From the NCBI GenBank assembly GCA_041749075.1, contig JBGTBY010000035.1, positions 186,001-250,000 on the forward strand: a stretch of DNA of 64,000 bases, in the 5' to 3' direction. The notes under the pieces were generated by a model, which did no database searches, had not been told where the DNA came from, and was given only the letters and a program-made list of their open reading frames with translations. Origin of the DNA: CAMTWZ01 sp041749075 (GTDB lineage: Bacteria > Bacteroidota > Rhodothermia > Balneolales > HLUCCA01). How positions within the stretch are numbered: the stretch's first letter is position 1; each line of letters starts with the position of its first letter. Of this stretch, positions 55,378-64,000 are shown piece after piece. The translations under genes were made by a program, and so were the position numbers.

Positions 55378-55931
55378 CACACAGCCTCAACGACGATCTC
55401 GGAATCGATGCGATGCACCATGCTTTCAATGGCATATAAGGTGCCGCTGGATGCGGTCGGGCACGTTCCACATGCGCCTTGATAGTGCACACGCAGGACA
55501 TTGTTTTCGAGCCCGAGCACTTTGAGCCCGCCACCATCCGCCAACAGATAGGGACGCACTTGATCATCGAGCATCTTGTTGATGGCTTGCAAGCGAGGGT
55601 CATCGCTATCCAGCGCTTCTTGCGAAGTGTGGACTTCATGCGAATCGGACGAAAGGGCTTCTACGGCTTCTGCTTCGCGGATCGGAGGGGCCAGTTTGCG
55701 AAGAAGCTCGTTCCAATCGGCCGCCCCGTCTTGGGTCACCGTCACATAATAATCGACATAGTAGACGGAAATGACATTCGGGATGGCGAACAGCAGCGAT
55801 GCGAACGGATCTTTCGAGGCTTGATCCGCATTCTCATATGAGCGCGTGATGCCGCGTGAAATGGGGTCCTTGAGGACGAACCTCATGGCGTTCGGGTTCG
55901 GGGTACGTTCGATTTCTGCGATTTTTGGCAT
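55377..55931 (-). CDS. Nfu-type Fe-S scaffold protein with Nfu_N domain
   Basis: The 184-residue protein has an N-terminal Nfu_N domain (IERTPNPNAMRF near 8-18, LLFAIPNVISVYYVDYYVTV), a linker of about 25 residues and a C-terminal NifU-like domain with the cluster-binding CGTC (Cys154 and Cys157). The start at ATG 55931 has GGAGG seven bases upstream. The Nfu_N plus NifU form is also found in mitochondrial Nfu1. It lies between sufU (8 bp) and iscA (1 bp overlap). Confidence 0.92.
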   Translation of the reverse strand: MPKIAEIERTPNPNAMRFVLKDPISRGITRSYENADQASKDPFASLLFAIPNVISVYYVDYYVTVTQDGAADWNELLRKLAPPIREAEAVEALSSDSHEVHTSQEALDSDDPRLQAINKMLDDQVRPYLLADGGGLKVLGLENNVLRVHYQGACGTCPTASSGTLYAIESMVHRIDSEIVVEAV

Positions 55932-55939
55932 ATTGCCTC

Positions 55940-56398
55940 CTATTCCGTTGTTATAATCTCTTCGCCGACGATGGCCGCTTGAACCGTGTGCCAAGCCAAG
56001 GTAGCACATTTCACCCTGGCTGGTAAATCACGCACACCTGAAAACACAGCAAGTTTTCCAAGATGATGCGGTTGAGCCGACAAATCCAGTTTGCCCGTAC
56101 TCATGTCGTGAAATTCATGAAATAATACATTGGCCTCATCCACGCTTTTTCCTTTCAGCGCGGTTGTCATCATGGAGGCGGATGCTTTGGATATCGCGCA
56201 TCCATCCCCTTTGAAGGATACATCTGATATCACATTCTGCTCATCGATCTGCAGATAAACGGTCAGTTTGTCGCCACATAGGGGGTTATGACCGTGAGCC
56301 AGATGATTCGCATCATTTATTTCACGGAAATTGCGCGGATTCTTGTTGTGATCCAGCACCAATTCCTGATACAAATTTTTCATGCGATCGGTACTCAT
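55940..56398 (-). CDS. sufU: Fe-S assembly protein SufU
   Basis: SufU accepts persulfide from SufS with zinc. The 152-residue protein has conserved Cys41, Asp43, Cys67 and Cys131 (NPLCGDKL, GDGCAISKASASMM, VKCATLAWHT). It overlaps the sufS gene by ATGA. The SufS-SufU pair replaces the SufE system; no sufE gene is seen. Confidence 0.95.
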   Translation of the reverse strand: MSTDRMKNLYQELVLDHNKNPRNFREINDANHLAHGHNPLCGDKLTVYLQIDEQNVISDVSFKGDGCAISKASASMMTTALKGKSVDEANVLFHEFHDMSTGKLDLSAQPHHLGKLAVFSGVRDLPARVKCATLAWHTVQAAIVGEEIITTE

Positions 56399-57612
56399 GC
56401 GAACACTCCGATCGTTTTGCGGACCGCTTCAACCAGACGATCGATTTCTTCGGTGGTGTTATAAAAAGCGAATGAGGCACGCGTGGTGGCGGGAATGTTG
56501 TATCGATCCATCACCGGCTGCGCGCAATGATGTCCGGTGCGCACAGCGATTCCATCTTCATCCAGCATCGTGCCCACATCATGCGGATGGATGCCATCCA
56601 GCACGAAGGACACCACCGCCGCTTTGTTAGGAGCGGTTCCGACAATGCGGAGCCCTTCAATTTGGCTGAGGCGGTCGGTTGCGTAAACCAGAAGCTGATG
56701 CTCGATGTCGGCGATGGTCTCCATCCCGATTCCAGTCAGATACGTGATCGCCGCGCCCATTTGAATGGCTTGGCTGATGGGCGGCGTTCCGGCTTCAAAG
56801 ATGTATGGAAGCGTATTGAATTTGATCTCATCAAACGAGACACTCAGAATCATATCGCCACCCGTGCGATACGGAGGCATGGTGCTGAGAATGGATTCTT
56901 TGCCATATAAGACGCCGAAGCCGGTCGGTCCGCACATCTTATGAGCCGAAAACGCATAGAAATCGACATCCAATTCTTGCACATTCACACGCATGTGAGG
57001 TACGGCTTGGGCGCCATCCACAACAATAACGGCACCAACGGAATGTGTTTTTTGAGCGAGTTCTTTGATGGGATTCACCGTTCCGAGTGCGTTCGACACA
57101 TGGTTCACGGCAACCAATTTTACTTTGTTTGTGAGCAAAGAATCAAACGCAACGATATCCAACTCACCGGATTCCGTGATCGGAATCACCTTCAGCACAA
57201 GCTTCAACTTTTTCGCCAACTGTACCCAAGGCACGATATTGGCGTGATGTTCCATATTCGAAACCAAGATCACATCCCCTTCCTTCAAGAAGGTTTCACC
57301 ATAGCTGGATGCGACCAAGTTCAGGCTATCGGTGGTCCCCGTCGTGAAAATGACTTCCTTACGACTTTTGGCGTGGATGAAAGACTGAACTCGGTCACGA
57401 GCGCCTTCATACGCATCTGTGGCTTGCTGACTGAGTGTATGCACGCCACGATGCACATTCGAATGCATCGTTCGATAATAGTTGTTGTACGAATCGATCA
57501 CCGGCTGCGGCATTTGCGATGACGCCGCATTGTCCAGATACGCCAGAACATGACCATTCACGATTCGATTGAGAATCGGGAATTCCTTTCGAATGGCCAG
57601 GTTGTCGATCAT
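56395..57612 (-). CDS. sufS: Cysteine desulfurase SufS
   Basis: SufS releases sulfur from cysteine as persulfide. The 405-residue PLP enzyme has the Schiff-base Lys225 in SAHKMCGPTG, the VDGAQAVPH segment with the PLP-binding Asp and the active Cys363 in RTGHHCAQP. It overlaps sufD and sufU by 4 bp on each side. Confidence 0.96.
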   Translation of the reverse strand: MIDNLAIRKEFPILNRIVNGHVLAYLDNAASSQMPQPVIDSYNNYYRTMHSNVHRGVHTLSQQATDAYEGARDRVQSFIHAKSRKEVIFTTGTTDSLNLVASSYGETFLKEGDVILVSNMEHHANIVPWVQLAKKLKLVLKVIPITESGELDIVAFDSLLTNKVKLVAVNHVSNALGTVNPIKELAQKTHSVGAVIVVDGAQAVPHMRVNVQELDVDFYAFSAHKMCGPTGFGVLYGKESILSTMPPYRTGGDMILSVSFDEIKFNTLPYIFEAGTPPISQAIQMGAAITYLTGIGMETIADIEHQLLVYATDRLSQIEGLRIVGTAPNKAAVVSFVLDGIHPHDVGTMLDEDGIAVRTGHHCAQPVMDRYNIPATTRASFAFYNTTEEIDRLVEAVRKTIGVFA

Positions 57613-58859
57613 ACAGTCTCTACTTCGAATCGTTTACGGGTGAATGTGTCTACTTCTCGGGTGAGGCGGTCGCGAAGGCTACCTTCAGGCAAGGCGTTCA
57701 CGATTTGCGCCGCGAATCCGAATGTCAGCAGATAACGGGTTTGGAGTTCGGTGAGGCCACGGCTTTTCAGGTAGAACAATTGTTCGTCGTCGATCTGTCC
57801 GATCGTGGCGCCATGCGAACATTTCACATCATCCGCGAATATCTCCAACTGCGGTTTGGTGTATACCATTCCATGATGCGACAATTGCATGTTATGATTC
57901 GCTTGATACGAATCCGTTTTCTGCGCAATCTGTCGAACAAAGATCTTGCCATTGAACACGGATGTACCCATTCCATCAACGATGCACTTGTGTAACTGAT
58001 GAGAGGTGCAATTCGGCTTGCGGTGGTCGAGAATCGAATGGGTGTCGCTGATCTGGTTTTCGTGGACCAGCACGAGTCCGTCGATCGTCGCATGACCACC
58101 TTCTCCATCCATCGCTGCTCGGTTGTCATGGCGGAATAAACGTGCACCAACCGAAATCGTGAACGATTGCAGGTCGGATGCGCGACCCAACACGCTCGAG
58201 GAGCGGTTGATGTGCAATCCGGCGTTTCCTTCTTTCTGGACACGGAAATGATGCAAGCGAGCTTCATCCTTTAAAATCACTTCCGTAAACGGAACGTGCA
58301 GATAAACGGCATCATCCACACCAGCGAAAACTTCGATCAGGCTGATTTCGGAAAAGAATTCACCTGTGTATAGAATTCGTGGCAAAACCAACGCCGTTGG
58401 GTTCGTAACCAGGTGATAAATACCAATCGGAGTGCTGGAAACGATGTTCTTGGATGCATGGATCGCCACGCCGTCTTGGAAAAAAGCGGTGTTCAGCGAA
58501 GCGAAATAATCATTTTCGAAGGAATCCGCTTGACCGATCTTCACTGTAGACTCTCGGATGGGTTTCACAGTCACGCCATCCGGCAAGCCCGATAAATCGG
58601 ATAAAGATGCATCCATCATACCATTCACAAAGACGATGCGTCGGCCGATGGTTTCGGACAAGTCCAGGTCAGCGATCAAGGATGCGGCTGTGTTGGAATC
58701 CCCTTCCATAAATGAAAACGACTGGTTCCAAAGCGAGCGCAATGATGTGAAACGCCATTCTTCGTCGCGGGAATTCGGAAATGCCAGCGAAGCGAACTTG
58801 GTTTCGGCCTCCGATGGATCGGAGGAGTGCGGAAGCGTTAAAATCGGACTTTCACTCAT
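57609..58859 (-). CDS. sufD: Fe-S assembly protein SufD
   Basis: SufD is part of the SufBCD scaffold. The 416-residue protein has the right-handed beta-helix core of the SufB/SufD family with the LHHFRVQKEGNAGLHINRSSSVLGR segment and the C-terminal HSILDHRKPNCTSHQLHKCIVDG and CSHGATIGQIDDEQLFYLKSRGL segments. It overlaps sufC (ATGA) and sufS. Confidence 0.95.
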   Translation of the reverse strand: MSESPILTLPHSSDPSEAETKFASLAFPNSRDEEWRFTSLRSLWNQSFSFMEGDSNTAASLIADLDLSETIGRRIVFVNGMMDASLSDLSGLPDGVTVKPIRESTVKIGQADSFENDYFASLNTAFFQDGVAIHASKNIVSSTPIGIYHLVTNPTALVLPRILYTGEFFSEISLIEVFAGVDDAVYLHVPFTEVILKDEARLHHFRVQKEGNAGLHINRSSSVLGRASDLQSFTISVGARLFRHDNRAAMDGEGGHATIDGLVLVHENQISDTHSILDHRKPNCTSHQLHKCIVDGMGTSVFNGKIFVRQIAQKTDSYQANHNMQLSHHGMVYTKPQLEIFADDVKCSHGATIGQIDDEQLFYLKSRGLTELQTRYLLTFGFAAQIVNALPEGSLRDRLTREVDTFTRKRFEVETV

Positions 58860-59608
58860 ACGCTGGCAGCATCCATGATGGTGTCGTACCCTTCGGCTTC
58901 GAGCTGCAGCGCCAATTCTTTGCCACCGGATTTCACAATGCGGCCTTTGACCAGCACATGTACGAAATCGGGGGTGATGTAATTGAGGATGCGTTGGTAA
59001 TGCGTCACGAGAAGAACGGCTTTGTCGTTGCCCCGGATTTTGTTGATCCCGTTCGACACGACTTTCAAGGCATCGATGTCCAATCCGGAATCGGTCTCAT
59101 CCAAGAGTGCCATTTTTGGATTCAGAACCGCCATTTGAAGGATTTCATTGCGTTTTTTCTCACCGCCGGAGAATCCTTCATTCACATTGCGATCCACAAG
59201 GGATGCGTCCATCTCAACCAATTCACATTTTTCAGTGAGATAATCATCAAATTCCAGCGGATCAAGTTCTTCAAGTCCTTGATCGCGACGGATACCGTTG
59301 TACGCTTGGCGCAACATCATCGCGTTGGTAACACCTGGAATCTCGACCGGATATTGGAACGCGAGGAAAAGTCCTAAGCGAGCGCGCTCGTCCGGATCCA
59401 TTTCCAAGACGCTTTGTCCTTCGAACAGGATATCGCCTTGAGTGACTTCATACGCCGGATGACCAGCGATCACTTTTGCCAACGTGCTTTTTCCGCTACC
59501 ATTGGGACCCATGATCGCATGGACCTCCCCTGCGTTGATTTCGAGATCGATCCCGCGTAGAATGTCGACACCTTCGACTGAAGCGTGCAGATTTTGTATG
59601 ACTAACAT
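58856..59608 (-). CDS. sufC: Fe-S assembly ATPase SufC
   Basis: SufC is the ATPase of the SufBCD complex. The 250-residue protein has Walker A GPNGSGKS at 34-41, the Q-loop region FQYPVEIPGV, the signature FSGGEKKRNEILQ and Walker B MALLDETDSGLD. The start is ATG 59608; an earlier frame runs into the sufB-sufC spacer. It lies 37 bp after sufB. Confidence 0.96.
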   Translation of the reverse strand: MLVIQNLHASVEGVDILRGIDLEINAGEVHAIMGPNGSGKSTLAKVIAGHPAYEVTQGDILFEGQSVLEMDPDERARLGLFLAFQYPVEIPGVTNAMMLRQAYNGIRRDQGLEELDPLEFDDYLTEKCELVEMDASLVDRNVNEGFSGGEKKRNEILQMAVLNPKMALLDETDSGLDIDALKVVSNGINKIRGNDKAVLLVTHYQRILNYITPDFVHVLVKGRIVKSGGKELALQLEAEGYDTIMDAASV

Positions 59609-59645
59609 GTATGAATAATAAGATTGATGTAAATAAACTGGGTGC

Positions 59646-61088
59646 TTAGCCGACACTGCCTTCGAGCTTGATGCTCAAGAGCTTGGTCGCTTCGACGGCG
59701 AATTCCATCGGCAATTCCTTGAAGACATCCTTCACGAACCCATTGATGATCAAGGAAATCGCATTTTCTTCGTCAATGCCGCGTTGCTGCAGGTAAAAGA
59801 TCTGGTCTTCACCAATTTTCGAGGTTGTGGCCTCATGCTCCACTCGAGCCGTGCTGTTGGCCGATTCGATATACGGAAATGTGTTCGCAGAGCATTGATC
59901 GCCGATGAGCATGGAATCACAAACGGAGTAATTGCGTGCGTTTTCAGCACCTTTGGCGATTTTCACGAGGCCGCGATAGCTATTATGCGATTCGCCAGCG
60001 GAAATCCCTTTCGACACGATTGTGCTCTTTGTGTTCTTGCCGATATGGATCATTTTTGTGCCCGTATCCGCCTGCATCTTGTTGTTCGTAACAGCCACGG
60101 AATAGAACTCACCAACGGAGTTATCCCCTTTCAGGATCACAGACGGATATTTCCAGGTGATCGCGGAACCTGTTTCGACTTGGGTCCACGAGATCTTCGA
60201 GTTCACCCCTTTGCAGATGCCGCGTTTGGTCACAAAATTGTAGATGCCACCAACACCGTTCTCATCACCGGAGAACCAGTTCTGAACGGTGGAATACTTG
60301 ATTTCGGCGTTATCCAAAGCCACTAGTTCCACAACAGCAGCATGCAATTGCGTGCGGCTGAATTGCGGAGCGGTACATCCTTCCAGATAACTGACGGATG
60401 CACCTTCTTCGGCGATGATGAGTGTGCGTTCGAACTGACCTGATTCCGCATTGTTGATCCGGAAATAGGTGGACAGCTCCATCGGACATTTCACCCCTTT
60501 CGGAATGAAACAGAAAGAGCCATCTGTGAAAACCGCTGAATTCAGCGCTGCATAATAGTTATCACCGGCAGGAACGACGGATCCGATGTACTTCTTCACC
60601 AATTCGGGATGTTCGCGGATCGCTTCCGAGATCGAACAGAAGATCACGCCAGCATCATATAATTTTTCACGGAAGGTGGTGGCCACGGAAACCGAGTCGA
60701 ACACCGCATCCACCGCCACATTCGCCAAGCGTTTCTGCTCAGACAGCGGGATACCCAATTTCTCATAAGTCTCGAGGATCAACGGATCCAATTCATCCAA
60801 GCTATTCAACTGTGGCTTGAATTTGGGAGCGGAGTAATAAATCAAATCCTGAAAATCCACTTCCGGGTAGGACACGTTCGGCCATTTTGGCTCGGTCATG
60901 GTCAACCAGTGCCGATAGGCTTTCAGACGGAATTCCAACATAAACTCGGGTTCGCCTTTTTTCTCGGACAGGAGGCGAATCACGTCTTCATTCAATCCGC
61001 GGGGAAATTCTTCGTAGGCGACATCTGTGACAAAGCCATATTTGTATGGCTGTGATACAAAAGAATCTAATGCGTCGGTTTGGCTCAT
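59646..61088 (-). CDS. sufB: Fe-S assembly protein SufB
   Basis: SufB is the cluster scaffold core. The 480-residue protein has the beta-helix fold with FSGDENGVGGIYNFVTKRG, the conserved Cys in EGCTAPQFSRTQLHAAVVELVA and the C-terminal QIFYLQQRGIDEENA segment with ARVEHEATTSKIG. It is the first gene of the 11-gene leftward operon and divergent from the GH13 gene. Confidence 0.97.
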   Translation of the reverse strand: MSQTDALDSFVSQPYKYGFVTDVAYEEFPRGLNEDVIRLLSEKKGEPEFMLEFRLKAYRHWLTMTEPKWPNVSYPEVDFQDLIYYSAPKFKPQLNSLDELDPLILETYEKLGIPLSEQKRLANVAVDAVFDSVSVATTFREKLYDAGVIFCSISEAIREHPELVKKYIGSVVPAGDNYYAALNSAVFTDGSFCFIPKGVKCPMELSTYFRINNAESGQFERTLIIAEEGASVSYLEGCTAPQFSRTQLHAAVVELVALDNAEIKYSTVQNWFSGDENGVGGIYNFVTKRGICKGVNSKISWTQVETGSAITWKYPSVILKGDNSVGEFYSVAVTNNKMQADTGTKMIHIGKNTKSTIVSKGISAGESHNSYRGLVKIAKGAENARNYSVCDSMLIGDQCSANTFPYIESANSTARVEHEATTSKIGEDQIFYLQQRGIDEENAISLIINGFVKDVFKELPMEFAVEATKLLSIKLEGSVG

Positions 61089-61105
61089 TCAGTACCTTAG
61101 GGATG

Positions 61106-61129
61106 ACGTGTTGGAAATCGATCACACGT
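61106..61129. promoter_or_regulatory. Inverted repeat upstream of sufB
   Basis: ACGTGT (61106-61111) and ACACGT (61124-61129) form a perfect 6-bp inverted repeat with a 12-bp spacer, 17 bp upstream of sufB and 37 bp upstream of the GH13 gene. It could be a repressor operator for the SUF operon or a leader hairpin. No known consensus was identified. Confidence 0.3.
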
Positions 61130-61166
61130 TGTTATTTAGATTTAATATACGAAAAAAAGGCGTTCT

Positions 61167-62519
61167 ATGAACCGGGTTAAGGCTTTTTACAATGGACTGC
61201 TTGTTCTTATCTCATTATTTATTCTACAGTGCGCGCGTCCGGATACGGGTTTCCAGAATGTGGAATGGAGCCGTAATGCCACCATCTATGAAGTGAACAT
61301 CCGGCAGTTCAGTGATGAGGGAACCTTCAAGGCATTTGAGCAAAAACTTCCGGAATTATCGGATCTCGGAGTGAAGATCTTGTGGCTCATGCCCATCCAA
61401 CCGATCGGCGCATTGAACCGGAAAGGAAGCCTGGGAAGCTATTATGCGGTGCAAGATTATTTCGGGGTGAATCCGGAGTTCGGAACCGAACAGGATTTCC
61501 GTGATCTGGTGGATGCGGCGCATAAGAACGGCATGGTTGTGATTCTGGACTGGGTGGCTAATCATACCGCTTGGGATAATCCGGTGGCAACCACGAACCC
61601 CGAGTTTTTCGCCAAAGACAGCACAGGGGCGTTCACTCCTCCCATTGGAACAGATTGGACGGATGTGATCCAGCTCGATTTCAACAATCCTGCCACACAT
61701 GATTACATGGCGTCCGCATTGTCCTATTGGGTTCGCGAGTTCGACATCGACGGGTATCGTTGTGATGTGGCCTACAAAGTGCCGGTTGAGTTCTGGAACC
61801 GCGTTCGAAAGGAGTTGGACGACATCAAACCGGTTTTCATGTTAGCAGAGGCTGAACTACCGATTCATCACGAAGAAGCATTCGACATGTCCTATGCTTG
61901 GAACATGCATCATCAGTTCAATCGGGTCGCTCGTGGCGACACCTCCGCCCGCGCCATCTTCGGATTGCTGGAAGAAGACCGTGCTCGCTTTCCGGCCCAT
62001 GCCTACCGCATGCAATTCACATCCAACCATGATGAGAATTCATGGAACGGAACCGAATTCGTTCGGATGGGTGATGGAGTCAAAACGTTTGCTGTGCTCG
62101 CATCCCTCATCGATGGCATGCCGCTGATTTACAACGGACAGGAGTATGGAAACCCGAAAGCATTGGATTTTTTCGAGAAGGATCTGGTGCAGCGTCCTGA
62201 TACGAGCTACTGGTCATTTTATCAGACACTGATGCAGTTGAATCTGGATCATCCGGCGCTGCATAATGGCATTCATGGCGCACCGGCTGTCGCAATACCG
62301 ACCTCGGATGATGATCGCGTGCTGGCTTTCGTCCGCGAGAAGGATGATTGTCAGATCGTGGTGGTACTGAATCTGAGTCCGGATCCGGTCATGGTTTCCA
62401 TCAAATCGGATAGACTGACCGGACGTTTCAAAAACGTCTTCAGTGGTACCGACACTGAAATGAGCAGCAAGCAGGAGTTTTCGCTCCAACCTTGGGAGTA
62501 TATCGTTTATACCCGCTAA
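61167..62519 (+). CDS. GH13 alpha-amylase family lipoprotein
   Basis: The 450-residue protein has a hydrophobic leader ending FILQC (Cys22; the residue before Cys is unusual for a lipobox), then a TIM-barrel with the GH13 regions: I DWVANH at 128-133, II GYRCDVAYK with nucleophile Asp200, III LAEAE with acid/base Glu228 and IV TSNHDE with Asp289. A short beta domain closes it. It hydrolyses alpha-glucans or oligosaccharides, probably in the periplasm or at the outer membrane. It overlaps the convergent pta by 4 bp. Confidence 0.93.
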   Translation: MNRVKAFYNGLLVLISLFILQCARPDTGFQNVEWSRNATIYEVNIRQFSDEGTFKAFEQKLPELSDLGVKILWLMPIQPIGALNRKGSLGSYYAVQDYFGVNPEFGTEQDFRDLVDAAHKNGMVVILDWVANHTAWDNPVATTNPEFFAKDSTGAFTPPIGTDWTDVIQLDFNNPATHDYMASALSYWVREFDIDGYRCDVAYKVPVEFWNRVRKELDDIKPVFMLAEAELPIHHEEAFDMSYAWNMHHQFNRVARGDTSARAIFGLLEEDRARFPAHAYRMQFTSNHDENSWNGTEFVRMGDGVKTFAVLASLIDGMPLIYNGQEYGNPKALDFFEKDLVQRPDTSYWSFYQTLMQLNLDHPALHNGIHGAPAVAIPTSDDDRVLAFVREKDDCQIVVVLNLSPDPVMVSIKSDRLTGRFKNVFSGTDTEMSSKQEFSLQPWEYIVYTR

Positions 62520-63442
62520 GCCTTGGCTTGAACCGCGGCAACCGCGACGGTATTCACGATGTCTTCCCATGAAGCGCCACGCGACAAATCGTGCATGGGC
62601 TGGGCCAATCCTTGAATGATGGGTCCAGTAGCGGATGCACCCGCAAGTCGTTCCGTGAGTTTATAGCCGATGTTGGCCGCATCCAAATTCGGGAAAATGA
62701 AGACATTTGCCTGCCCCGCCACGTCCGATCCAGGGGCTTTCTTTTGTCCGATGCTTGGTATCAACGCGGCATCGAATTGCAACTCTCCATCGATCCTTAG
62801 CAAAGGATCGCGTGATTTTGCGAGTGCAAGAGCATCGCGCACGAGTTGAACCCGTTCGTGCTCGGCGCTGCCCTTACTCGAAAACGACAGCATGGCGACC
62901 CGCGGCGTTTCCCCCGTGAGTTGCTGGTGCGTAATGGCCGAGCTCGATGCGATTTCCGCAAGTTGTTTGGAATCGGGATAGGGAACCACAGCGCAATCGC
63001 CGTACGTGAAGACGCGTCCGTCAGGCAGTTCCATAATGAATACGCTGGACAGAGTTCCGGTGCCGGGCGCCAATCCGATCGAATGCAAAGCGGCGCGTAG
63101 CACATCGGCCGTCGTGGTGGCCGCACCGGCCACGCATCCATCCGCATCCCCTTCCGCCACCATCAGAGCCGCGAAATAGATCGGTACCGACGCGAGGGTG
63201 AACGCGGTTTCGAGGGTCATCCCCTTGGCTTTCCGGCGCTCAAACAAGCGATTGGCATAACGTTCCAGATCAGGAGAATCCGTCGGTTTGAGACCGTTGA
63301 CACCGATCAAGACAGGATCGCAAATTCCATGTTGACGCAGGTATTCCGCCGCTTTAAGGGTGCGATCGTCGTGAGATTCGGGCAATGCCACACGAGCGAG
63401 GTTTTGTTTGGCTTTGGAACGAATGGTGTCGATAAAACTCAT
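62516..63442 (-). CDS. pta: Phosphate acetyltransferase
   Basis: Pta makes acetyl phosphate from acetyl-CoA. The 308-residue protein matches the PTA_PTB fold: IRSKAKQNLARVALPES at the start, then DGCVAGAATTTADVLRAAL, the TYGDCAVVPYPDS active-site segment and the C-terminal NVFIFPNLDAANIGYKL and GPIIQGLAQP. It is the short form without an extra N-terminal domain. The start is ATG 63442, overlapping the transporter stop by ATGA. No ackA gene is seen. Confidence 0.92.
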   Translation of the reverse strand: MSFIDTIRSKAKQNLARVALPESHDDRTLKAAEYLRQHGICDPVLIGVNGLKPTDSPDLERYANRLFERRKAKGMTLETAFTLASVPIYFAALMVAEGDADGCVAGAATTTADVLRAALHSIGLAPGTGTLSSVFIMELPDGRVFTYGDCAVVPYPDSKQLAEIASSSAITHQQLTGETPRVAMLSFSSKGSAEHERVQLVRDALALAKSRDPLLRIDGELQFDAALIPSIGQKKAPGSDVAGQANVFIFPNLDAANIGYKLTERLAGASATGPIIQGLAQPMHDLSRGASWEDIVNTVAVAAVQAKA

Positions 63443-64000
63443 ATCAAAATCAGGACAATGATGGATAGCAGCGCGATGATGATTCCCAACCATTGGGTGC
63501 GTTGCAGATGATCTTTCCAATAATAACGACCGAGAAGGGTTCCACCCAACACAACCGAAATGTGTGCTAATGAAAAGGTAACGGTGGCTGGCAGCATGGC
63601 CAAAGCCTTCAGCATATACACAAATGTGAGAAGATTCGGAATGCCGATAAGTGCGCCGATCTTGAGTTCTTGCTTTGTGAAGCTGAGTTGGCGCTTCCAG
63701 GCGAGGAAAAGGATTCCGGAGATGAGCGCCACCCCGTAAATTAACGCCACAAAATGGGCGTCATGAATCTCGGGACTGTGTGTGCGCTCATACATTTTGA
63801 TGATCACATCCGCCGATCCGCTCATCGCGAACATGGCCAATAGCATCTTACCATCCTGGATGGATTGCATAATGGGCATGCCACGCTTGAAGATCATCAA
63901 GGCAAGGCCGATCAACACCATCATCAACCCGATCACGACCCCGAAATGAAAGGGTTCGGCATAGTATACGATCGAAAACACGACGGGTATGATGAGGGAC
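63439..64000 (-). CDS. DMT/EamA-type transporter (partial at right edge)
   Basis: The frame stays open to base 64000, so the 5' end is outside the window and the GTG at 63981 is not the true start. At least 186 residues are visible: about six membrane helices with the LGGTLLGRYYWKDHLQRTQWLGIIIALLSI end typical of the second EamA domain and a PVVFSIVYYAEPFHF segment typical of the end of the first domain. The substrate is unknown. Confidence 0.8.
   Translation of the reverse strand, partial: SLIIPVVFSIVYYAEPFHFGVVIGLMMVLIGLALMIFKRGMPIMQSIQDGKMLLAMFAMSGSADVIIKMYERTHSPEIHDAHFVALIYGVALISGILFLAWKRQLSFTKQELKIGALIGIPNLLTFVYMLKALAMLPATVTFSLAHISVVLGGTLLGRYYWKDHLQRTQWLGIIIALLSIIVLILI

Overview
This window is a gene-dense bacterial chromosome segment of about 64 kb with roughly balanced base composition. 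It holds some 60 protein genes and no rRNA, tRNA, CRISPR array, transposase or prophage gene that I can recognise. The set of families (DUF2480 and DUF2723 proteins, a fused alpha/beta E1 dehydrogenase, an NSS-type sodium symporter, a full SUF operon with SufU, a type 2 isopentenyl-diphosphate isomerase, BamD, SurA-like and Omp85-like envelope proteins) points to a Gram-negative member of the Bacteroidota/Rhodothermota/Balneolota group. I infer Balneolota or Rhodothermota from gene content alone; a marker-gene tree would be needed to confirm it.

Layout. 1-6.0 kb (+): the end of an ABC exporter, a TPR lipoprotein, prfB with its programmed +1 frameshift, nadB, coaE and fbp, tightly packed. 6.0-8.9 kb (-): DUF3299 protein, FtsX-type permease, LolD-type ATPase and DUF192 lipoprotein, a four-gene export or metal-related module. 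9-18 kb (+): rimP-nusA-infB-rbfA-truB-ribF, then rpsO and pnp, with clear hairpin terminators after rpsO and pnp. 18.1-22.8 kb (+): M16 protease, asnS with a coiled-coil insertion, holA, an ECF sigma factor and a 62-residue possible anti-sigma. 22.8-24.8 kb (-): fused 2-oxoacid dehydrogenase E1. 24.8-28.3 kb (+): a structured leader, then speD, a pyruvoyl arginine decarboxylase, speE and an Omp85-like barrel.

28.2-33.6 kb (-): DUF2723 membrane protein, unknown protein, ybeY, DUF494/Smg, DUF445. 33.7-35.1 kb (+): sodium symporter. 35.2-38.7 kb (-): der, nuoI, an unknown protein, a membrane protein, peroxiredoxin. 39-41 kb (-): UvrD-like helicase. 41.1-50.2 kb (+): tdk, a CNT nucleoside transporter, then three parvulin-type chaperones, a MoxR ATPase and a VWA-like membrane protein. 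50.2-51.2 kb: divergent apt and tadA.

51.2-61.1 kb (-): one apparent 11-gene operon, sufB-sufC-sufD-sufS-sufU-nfu-iscA-DUF2480-fni-polyprenyl synthase-bamD-nadD counted with nadD last, joining Fe-S cluster assembly with isoprenoid synthesis, outer-membrane assembly and NAD synthesis. 61.2-64 kb: a GH13 lipoprotein (+), then pta and the partial end of a DMT transporter (-).

The window is mainly housekeeping. The points most worth a second look are the pseudoknot-like speD leader, the polyamine operon that lacks an agmatinase and is coupled to an outer-membrane barrel, the DUF3299/ABC/DUF192 module with a histidine-rich permease loop, the ECF sigma with a cysteine-free mini partner, the pared-down MoxR-VWA pair and the AsnRS insertion.
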